From contig UQIF01000005.1 in the NCBI GenBank assembly GCA_900540955.1, forward strand, positions 21,603 through 85,602: a stretch of 64,000 nucleotides of DNA, written 5' to 3'. The notes under the pieces are model-generated. The model was not told the origin of the DNA. It did no database searches and saw nothing but the letters and a program-made list of their open reading frames with translations. The position numbers and the translations under genes were made by a program. Below, piece by piece: positions 58,223-64,000 of this stretch (its first letter is position 1; the number at the start of each line of letters is the position of its first letter). Origin of the DNA: an uncultured Olsenella sp. Its GTDB lineage: Bacteria > Actinomycetota > Coriobacteriia > Coriobacteriales > Atopobiaceae.

Positions 58223-59242
58223 GTGGCCAATCACTTTCGCAGCACTGAGCGACAGGAGTCGGACGGCGAAGACACGATCTTCGAGCCCGAGCCGACTATG
58301 GCAGCCGTAGCGCCGCAGGTCATCGATGACGCCGAGGTCGACGCCATCCTGCACCCCGGGTCCGTCCCGACGCCCGCCGCGCCCGCGGTCGACGTTCTCG
58401 ACGCAGCCGCGGACGAGGACCTCGCCGTGCATGCCGTCACCGCATCCGAGCCTGCTGACCCCACCAGCCAGCCGGGCTTCACGAGCGTCTTTGCGCCCCT
58501 CGCGGGCAACGACTCTCCCGCGGTTTCGCGCACCGGTACGCCGACCGTGTCGTTCAAAAACGTGTCACTCATCTACCCGGCCCAGCCCAACAAGCCCGCT
58601 CTCGACGACGTCAGCCTCGATGTGTACCCCGGCGAGTTCGTATTTGTCGTAGGCCACTCGGGATCCGGCAAGTCCTCGCTTCTGCGCCTTATCACGCGCG
58701 AGCTTAAGGCCACCCACGGTCAGGTGATCGTCGGCGGCCAGGACCTGACCAAGATGCGCAACAAGAAGGTCCCGTACCTCCGCCGCCAGATCGGCACCGT
58801 CTACCAGGACTTCAAGCTCCTGCCGAACAAGACGGTCTACGAGAACGTCGCCTTCGCCCTCGAGTGCATCGGCAAGCCCCGCTCGGTCATCAAGGCCCAG
58901 GTCCCCGAGGTGCTTCGCCTCGTCGGCCTCGCCGAGCGCATGGACCACTTCCCCGACCAGCTTTCCGGCGGCGAGCAGCAGCGCGTCTCCGTTGCCCGTG
59001 CCATGGTCAACCGCCCGCCGCTTCTGGTGTGCGACGAGCCTACCGGCAACCTCGACCCGGCCATCTCGCTGGGCATCATGAAGCTGCTGGACCGAATCAA
59101 CCGCGCCGGCACCACCATCGTCATGGCCACGCACGACCGCGAGATGGTCGACTCCATGCGCAAGCGCGTCATCGCCCTGGAGGCCGGCCACGTGGTCCGC
59201 GACCAGGAGAAGGGAGGCTACGGCTACTATGGCGCCCTCTAA
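58223..59242 (+). CDS. ftsE: Cell-division ABC ATPase FtsE with a long N-terminal extension
   Basis: A 339-residue protein. Residues 108-339 are a standard FtsE ATPase: Walker A GHSGSGKSS at 144-152, signature LSGGEQQRVSVARAM, and Walker B LLVCDEPTGNLDP. FtsE with FtsX controls peptidoglycan hydrolases at the division site. The GTG at 58223 has AAAAGGAG upstream. The first 107 residues are an acidic, Ala/Pro-rich extension absent in usual FtsE (about 230 residues). The 3' end overlaps ftsX by 14 bases. Confidence 0.93.
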   Translation: MANHFRSTERQESDGEDTIFEPEPTMAAVAPQVIDDAEVDAILHPGSVPTPAAPAVDVLDAAADEDLAVHAVTASEPADPTSQPGFTSVFAPLAGNDSPAVSRTGTPTVSFKNVSLIYPAQPNKPALDDVSLDVYPGEFVFVVGHSGSGKSSLLRLITRELKATHGQVIVGGQDLTKMRNKKVPYLRRQIGTVYQDFKLLPNKTVYENVAFALECIGKPRSVIKAQVPEVLRLVGLAERMDHFPDQLSGGEQQRVSVARAMVNRPPLLVCDEPTGNLDPAISLGIMKLLDRINRAGTTIVMATHDREMVDSMRKRVIALEAGHVVRDQEKGGYGYYGAL

Positions 59243-60155
59243 CATCGGCTATTCGTTCCGCGAGGTCGGCCAGCACTTCCGCCGCAACTGGACCACGGTC
59301 CTGGGCGCGGTCGTCACGATCTTCCTCTCGCTCTTCATCATCGGCGTCTTTGTCCTCGGCTCCGCGCTGATCAACAACATGATCGGCACCGTCGAGAACG
59401 AGGTCACCATCCAGGCGTTCCTCTCCGACGGCGCCACCGACGACCAGGTCTCTGCCTACGCCGACAAGGTCCGCGGCTGGGACAACGTCGAGTCCGTCGA
59501 GATCCGCTCCAAGGAGGAGGCGCTCGAGCAGTACCAGACCCAGATGTCCAACCGCAACGCGAGCGACGCCATCACCGCCCTCGACGGCGAGAACCCGCTG
59601 CCCGCCTCGCTGGTCATCAAGCTCGACGACCCGCAGCAGGTCGAGGCCACCGCGACCAAGATCGTGGACGACTCCCAGTTCGCCCAGATCTGCGACTCCA
59701 AGGACAACCCGTCCTCCGACGTCAACTACGGACGCGAGACCGTCGAGAAGCTCTTTAGCGTCACGAGCTACATCCGCATCGGCGCGGTCGTGCTCGTCGC
59801 GCTGCTGACCTTCGTCGCGTTCGTGTTCATCAACAACACGATTCGCCTGGCCATCTCCGCCCGTCGCCGCGAGATCGGCATCATGCGCCTGGTCGGCGCG
59901 TCGAACGGCTTCATTCGCGGGCCGTTCATCCTCGAGGGCACCCTCGAGGCGATTCTCGGTGCCCTTCTTGCCATCGGCGTGCTCGTCGCCGGCGTGAACG
60001 CGGTGCTGCCCAAGCTGGCCAACAGCATGCAGTTCCTCTCGTTCGCCATCCCGACGCAGACCATGGTCGCCACCGCGGGCGCACTTCTTGCCCTCGGCGT
60101 GCTCATCGGCCTGTTCGGCTCCGCGATCGCCATGCGCCGCTACCTCAAGGTCTAG
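59229..60155 (+). CDS. ftsX: Cell-division membrane protein FtsX
   Basis: A 308-residue membrane protein. The first helix is at about 25-48 (TVLGAVVTIFLSLFIIGVFV), followed by an external loop of about 130 residues, then three helices: VVLVALLTFVAFVFINNT, LEAILGALLAIGVLVAGVN and TAGALLALGVLIGLFGSAI. The segment RRREIGIMRLVGASNGFI, typical of FtsX, joins them. FtsX works with FtsE and regulates a cell-wall hydrolase. It overlaps ftsE by 14 bases, and a terminator follows at 60181. Confidence 0.94.
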   Translation: MAPSNIGYSFREVGQHFRRNWTTVLGAVVTIFLSLFIIGVFVLGSALINNMIGTVENEVTIQAFLSDGATDDQVSAYADKVRGWDNVESVEIRSKEEALEQYQTQMSNRNASDAITALDGENPLPASLVIKLDDPQQVEATATKIVDDSQFAQICDSKDNPSSDVNYGRETVEKLFSVTSYIRIGAVVLVALLTFVAFVFINNTIRLAISARRREIGIMRLVGASNGFIRGPFILEGTLEAILGALLAIGVLVAGVNAVLPKLANSMQFLSFAIPTQTMVATAGALLALGVLIGLFGSAIAMRRYLKV

Positions 60156-60180
60156 CGTGCCGACATAGATTCGCGAGTCT

Positions 60181-60209
60181 CGGCCCCCGGTAACCCCGGG
60201 GGCCGTTTT
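60181..60209 (+). terminator. Terminator after ftsX
   Basis: CGGCCCCCGG at 60181-60190 pairs with CCGGGGGCCG at 60196-60205 around a five-base loop, followed by TTTTC. Confidence 0.92.
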
Positions 60210-60285
60210 CGTACAATGGGGCAGTGAATGTTGTAACGACTTTGCCGGCGACTTCGCGGAGGCCGGCTTGATTGGGGAGAAGCCC

Positions 60286-62322
60286 ATGGCGCGCAAGCGA
60301 CCGCACAAGGGAAACAACAGGCGCGGCTCTGCGAAGGGGCCGCGCAAGCAGCGCCGGACCATCACGGGCACGCTGCGCGTGCTGCGCCCGGGGTCTGCCG
60401 TGGTCGAGACGCCGGAGGGCACCTTCGAGATGTCGCGCTCCGGGGTCCGCGAGGCCATGAGCGGCGACGAGGTCAGCGTCTTCATCGTCGGCGGCAAGGG
60501 CGGTCGCGGAAAGTGCGCCGTGGTCGACTCCGTCGTCACGCGGGCGACCCACACGCTGCTCGGGCGCTTCGAGGTCGCGGGGCCCCTGGGCGCCGTGGTC
60601 CCGCTCGACAACCGCCTTTGCCACGACTTCTTTGTCGTGCCGGAGGACAGGAGCCCCGAGCGTTTGGGCGTTGCGCCGGGGGATATCGTCGCGGCGCGCA
60701 TCGTCGAGTACCCGACGCCCTACACCGCCGCCGTCGTGACCATCGACCGACGCGTGGGATCGGCCTCCGAGCTCGACATGAACATCGAGTCCGTCATCGC
60801 GAGCCACGGCCTGGCCTGCGAGTTCAACCCGGCGACGCTCGCGCAGGCAGAGAGCGTGAGCGCCGGCGTGGGCGACGCGCTCGCCGCGGACCCGCGCCGC
60901 GCCGACCTGCGCGACGTCATGTGCGTGACCATCGACCCGACCGACGCCCGCGACTTCGATGACGCCGTCGGTGCCCGCGAGCGCGCCGACGGGGGCTTTG
61001 ACCTCGACGTTCACATTGCCGACGTTACCCATTACCTGCCCTGGGGCTCCTCGATGGACCTCGAGGCGCGGTCTCGCACCTGCTCGGTCTACCTCGTGGA
61101 CCGCGTGATCCCGATGCTCCCGGAGCGCCTGTGCAACGACGTGTGCTCGCTGCGTCCGGGGGAGGACCGGCTGGCCATGACGGTGCGCATGCGGCTGGAC
61201 GCCCGGGGCGCCGTCGTCTCGGCCAAGGCGTGCGCCGCGGCGATCCGCTCGAACGCGCGCCTGTGCTACGACGAGGTGGACAAGCTGCTCTCGGGCGCGA
61301 TCGCGCCTGCCGACCTGCCGTGCGTCGACGCTTCCGAGGCGGATGCCGTCGCCGCGATGCTTCGCGTGCTTGACCGCATCAGGGACCTGAGGGAGCGCGC
61401 CCGCCGCGCCAGGGGAGCCATCGACTTCGAGACGCGCGAGGCCAAGGTTGTTCTCGACGACGAGGGCCACCCCACAGGCGTGAGCGTGCGCAGCCGGACG
61501 CGCGCGACGGGGCTTGTGGAGGAGGCGATGCTGCTGGCCAACGAGTCCGTGGCGCGCATCCTCGCCGACTCCGAGGTGCCGGCTGCCTACCGCGTGCACG
61601 AGCAGCCCTCGGCCGAGGACCTGCGCCACACCGTGGCGCCCCTCGACGAGCTGGGGCTCCTAGGCCCCGGGGACGCAGCCGCGCTCATGGCGGGGGAGCC
61701 GTCCGCTATCCAGCGCGTCCTCGACGCCGCGCGCGGCACCCGCGGCGAGTACCTGGCCAGCGCGCTTCTCCTTAGGGCCCAGCGCCGCGCCGTCTACCTG
61801 CCCCAGAACCTCGGGCACTATGCCTTGGGCGCGCCGGCGTACTGCCACTTCACCTCGCCGATCCGCCGCTATCCAGACGACATCGTGCACCGCGCGCTCA
61901 AGGCGCACCTCGCGGGCAAGGACGGTTGCCCCGAGCAGCGCGCCGTCGAGCGCCTGCTGCCGCAGCTCTGCAACGACTGCTCGCGCATGGAGCGCACCGC
62001 CGACGCCGCCGCGCGCGACTCGCAGAAGGTAAAGATGGCCGAGCTCTACGGCAAGCGCATCGGCGCGCGGGAGGCCGGCGTGGTCTCCGGCTGCGAGCGC
62101 TTCGGCGTTTTCGTCTCGCTCGACGACACCTGCGCCGACGGTCTGATTCCCGTTCGCGACCTGGGCCACGAGTGGTTCGAGTACGACGAGAAGCGCATGA
62201 CCCTCACGGGGGAGTCTACGGGCACGGTCTGGGGGCTCGGCCGCCGCGTGGTCGTGGAGGTCGCCGGGGTGGATATCCCGCGCGGCCGAATCGACTTCCG
62301 CCTGCCGGCGAAGGAGCATTAG
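60286..62322 (+). CDS. rnr: Ribonuclease R
   Basis: A 678-residue 3'-5' exoribonuclease of the RNB family. The basic N-terminus (RKRPHKGNNRR) is followed by a cold-shock-type region, then the RNB catalytic domain with DPTDARDFDDAV at about 219-230, which holds the metal-binding aspartates, and HIADVTHYL after it. The C-terminal S1 domain is seen as GVVSGCERFGVFVSLDD. I start at the ATG at 60286, preceded by GGGGAG; a TTG at 60268 is possible. It lies close to smpB, and the two work together in trans-translation. Confidence 0.94.
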   Translation: MARKRPHKGNNRRGSAKGPRKQRRTITGTLRVLRPGSAVVETPEGTFEMSRSGVREAMSGDEVSVFIVGGKGGRGKCAVVDSVVTRATHTLLGRFEVAGPLGAVVPLDNRLCHDFFVVPEDRSPERLGVAPGDIVAARIVEYPTPYTAAVVTIDRRVGSASELDMNIESVIASHGLACEFNPATLAQAESVSAGVGDALAADPRRADLRDVMCVTIDPTDARDFDDAVGARERADGGFDLDVHIADVTHYLPWGSSMDLEARSRTCSVYLVDRVIPMLPERLCNDVCSLRPGEDRLAMTVRMRLDARGAVVSAKACAAAIRSNARLCYDEVDKLLSGAIAPADLPCVDASEADAVAAMLRVLDRIRDLRERARRARGAIDFETREAKVVLDDEGHPTGVSVRSRTRATGLVEEAMLLANESVARILADSEVPAAYRVHEQPSAEDLRHTVAPLDELGLLGPGDAAALMAGEPSAIQRVLDAARGTRGEYLASALLLRAQRRAVYLPQNLGHYALGAPAYCHFTSPIRRYPDDIVHRALKAHLAGKDGCPEQRAVERLLPQLCNDCSRMERTADAAARDSQKVKMAELYGKRIGAREAGVVSGCERFGVFVSLDDTCADGLIPVRDLGHEWFEYDEKRMTLTGESTGTVWGLGRRVVVEVAGVDIPRGRIDFRLPAKEH

Positions 62323-62481
62323 CCGGCTCGCGCGCCGCCGTGCTCGGCGGGCGCCTCGGCCTCAACGCGCTGGAAACAAATCGACTCGCTGCCCGAACGC
62401 CGCCTCGCGCCTGCGCGATAATGGGAAGACTAACAACTTGACCAGCATCTGATTCGCCGGCGCGCGCCGGCTGGAGGAACC

Positions 62482-63381
62482 ATGAGAGACACGCAGACAG
62501 AGCTCGACGATGCGCTGACCCAGGCCGAGGGCTATCTTGTCCAGGGCGAGGACGAGGCGGCCGCCGAGCTGCTCCGTCGCCTTGCCGAGGACGCCGAGGA
62601 GTACGTGGACAAGAACTGCACCGCGACCGACGCCGTCCAGTGGTTCAGCTTCCCGACCGAGTTCGAGAAGCTGGCTTATCGCCGCATCGAGGGAGACCCC
62701 CGCGAGCTGCGCGACGTGGGCGAGCCGCTCGACCGCCTCTACGCCGACCTTGCGCTGGCAAGCGTCCACGTGGGCGACTACGACGAGGCCAAAAGCGCCC
62801 TCAAGGCCGCCATCCGCTGGAACCCGATGGACTGCGGCAGCCGCCTGAACTTGGCCGACCTCTATAAGCTCGACGGCGACATGGAGGAGTACCTCGGCCT
62901 CAGCTTCTCCGTCTTTGAGCGCGCGAGCGACCCGCGCCACCTGGCGCGCGCCTACGTGAACTTCTCGGCCTGGTTCCAGGTCAGCGAGAAGCCCCAGGTC
63001 GCCGCCGCCTGCCTGCGCGCCGCCCTTGCGCTCGACGTGCACGACGGCGCCCTTGACGCTGCCGTCGACCAGGCGTCCGGCACCGACCGCGACCCGGCGG
63101 GCATCGCAGACGACGAGGCTGGCAGCCTGCTCGGGGCCGAGGGCCTGCCCCGCGGCGCGAGCGCCGAGATAGCCGCCTGCCTGCTCATCTGCGCGTCCAA
63201 CGCCGCCCGCGCCGGCCAGAAGCACGACGCGACCGCCTACACCCTGCGCGCCCGCGACCTCGTGGGCGAGCCGGCGGCGATGTCGCTTCTGCGCGCCATC
63301 CAGGCGGCCGAGGCGGAGGAGCTCACCGACGCGTCGGGCACCGCCGTCGACGCCGAGGCCGCGGCAAGGGGAGACAACTAA
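62482..63381 (+). CDS. TPR-like protein between rnr and smpB
   Basis: A 299-residue acidic protein with helical repeats (QAEGYLVQGEDEAAAELLRR, then ALASVHVGDYDEAKSALKAA and LNLADLYKLDGDMEEYLGL), typical of tetratricopeptide repeats. It starts at an ATG with GGAGG seven bases upstream. No enzyme motif is visible. It is next to smpB with one base between, so it is co-translated with it. A related role in RNA surveillance is possible but not shown. Confidence 0.65.
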   Translation: MRDTQTELDDALTQAEGYLVQGEDEAAAELLRRLAEDAEEYVDKNCTATDAVQWFSFPTEFEKLAYRRIEGDPRELRDVGEPLDRLYADLALASVHVGDYDEAKSALKAAIRWNPMDCGSRLNLADLYKLDGDMEEYLGLSFSVFERASDPRHLARAYVNFSAWFQVSEKPQVAAACLRAALALDVHDGALDAAVDQASGTDRDPAGIADDEAGSLLGAEGLPRGASAEIAACLLICASNAARAGQKHDATAYTLRARDLVGEPAAMSLLRAIQAAEAEELTDASGTAVDAEAAARGDN

Positions 63382-63382
63382 C

Positions 63383-63886
63383 ATGGCCAAGTCCACCAAG
63401 CCCGCCCAGCAGGGCAAGCAGGCGAAGCCCCAAAAGAAGTCCATCGCCCGCAACCGCTCCGCGCGCCACGAGTACTTCATCGACGAGACCTTCGAGGCGG
63501 GCATCGAGCTCACGGGTACCGAGGTCAAGAGCCTGCGCGAGCGCGCGAGTCAGATCACCGACGCCTTCTGCCTCATCCGCGGCGGGCAGTGCTGGCTCCA
63601 CGGCGTGCACATCCACCCGTACTCCAACGGCGGCGTGTGGAACGTCGACCCGGACCGCAAGCGCCGCCTTTTGCTGCACCGCCAGCAGATTGATTACCTG
63701 GACGGCAAGCTCCGCGCCAAGGGCACCGCGCTCGTGCCGCTCGAGCTCTACTTCGATGAGCACAACCGCGTCAAACTCGCCATCGGCCTCGCCCGCGGCA
63801 AGAAGCTCTACGACAAGCGAGAGGACATGGCCCGTCGCGACGTCGACCGCGAGATCGCCCGCGCCCTCAAGTCGCGCAGCCGCTAG
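63383..63886 (+). CDS. smpB: SsrA-binding protein SmpB
   Basis: A 167-residue tmRNA-binding protein needed for ribosome rescue. Landmarks are HEYFIDETFEAGIELTGTEV, the VKSLRERASQITDAFC helix, HPYSNGG and LVPLELYF, followed by a basic C-terminal tail (DVDREIARALKSRSR) that enters the mRNA channel. It lies one base after the TPR gene and in the same direction as rnr. The tmRNA gene itself is not seen in the remaining 114 bases. Confidence 0.95.
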   Translation: MAKSTKPAQQGKQAKPQKKSIARNRSARHEYFIDETFEAGIELTGTEVKSLRERASQITDAFCLIRGGQCWLHGVHIHPYSNGGVWNVDPDRKRRLLLHRQQIDYLDGKLRAKGTALVPLELYFDEHNRVKLAIGLARGKKLYDKREDMARRDVDREIARALKSRSR

Positions 63887-63912
63887 GCCCGAAGTGCCTG
63901 CCGGTCTAGCCG

Positions 63913-64000
63913 GGCCGATTTAGCAAGAAGGGCCTGCCGCTCCAGTGAACTGCCTCCCATTTCTTGGACAGGGAAATAAAAGTCCGAGGAAAGGGAGGCT
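63913..64000. repeat. Partial copy of the 44-kb repeat motif at the right edge
   Basis: TTAGCAAGAAGGGCCTGC followed by CGCTCCAG resembles the sequence at 44177-44198 in the 24-bp repeat cluster, and CCCATTTCTTGGAC resembles its inverted units. No gene is visible after smpB. Confidence 0.5.

Noticed and set aside
63887..64000. tmRNA gene after smpB
   Set aside because: No tRNA-Ala-like end or tag frame can be seen in the 114 bases left; the sequence resembles the 44-kb repeat instead.

Overview
The window is GC-rich bacterial DNA with a gene set and style that point to class Coriobacteriia, most likely a Collinsella-type gut actinobacterium. The grounds are strong Shine-Dalgarno sites, a LuxR regulator fused to a multi-spanning membrane domain, PTS sugar operons, a lysyl-tRNA synthetase fused to an HD domain, and a family of intergenic GGGAC inverted repeats. 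The genus is inferred from protein resemblance; no database was searched.

Positions 1 to about 20,893 are the right part of an integrated genomic island. Its right end is marked by a tyrosine integrase (19464-20657) beside a 45-base 3' fragment of a tRNA gene (20849-20893, anticodon TTC, so tRNA-Glu). The intact tRNA and the other end of the island should lie left of position 1. From the left edge the island carries a minus-strand BREX operon (RHH regulator, brxA, brxB, brxC, then the start of a pglZ-like gene), an IS21 remnant, a TIR-domain gene with an apparent N-terminal frameshift, a polymorphic-toxin-type-50-like toxin with its immunity gene on the opposite strand, an AlbA_2/ATPase regulator preceded by a 21-bp tandem repeat array, and a six-gene operon (15403 down to 8877). 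That operon encodes a fused methylase/specificity protein, a small unknown protein, HsdM, a DUF4145 (HEPN-like) protein, HsdS and a GIY-YIG nuclease, with no hsdR in view. Mobility-type genes (HTH protein, a 439-aa unknown, broken excisionase, integrase) fill 15.7-20.7 kb.

From about 21 kb to 34 kb the chromosome holds a DUF3825 protein, a nitrilase-family hydrolase, an alpha-glucoside PTS operon (EIIA, LicT-type antiterminator, EIICB, GH4 6-phospho-alpha-glucosidase), two repeat-rich unknown proteins, an iron alcohol dehydrogenase and a MurE-like ligase. Four copies of a ~97-bp perfect inverted repeat sit between these genes.

From 34 kb to 44.6 kb: tRNA-Val, rph, an XTP/dITP pyrophosphatase, nagB, an M24 peptidase, veg, ispE, tRNA-Pro, a transglutaminase-like protein, the membrane LuxR protein, a membrane-anchored protein and a lipoprotein, a cluster of six 24-bp repeats and a HIRAN protein. 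From 44.6 kb to 50.8 kb: azlD with a broken azlC, an APC permease and amidohydrolase pair, a LysR regulator, and a membrane-anchored spermidine-synthase-like protein. From 50.9 kb to the end: a TatA-like protein with a zinc ribbon, greA, lysS-HD, a DeoR regulator, transaldolase and a split transketolase (non-oxidative pentose phosphate steps), ftsE-ftsX, RNase R, a TPR-like protein and smpB.

The most unusual part is the 8.7-15.5 kb operon: a type I-like modification system without a visible HsdR, but with HEPN-like and GIY-YIG proteins, a second degenerate methylase, and two striking DNA repeat structures at its ends.
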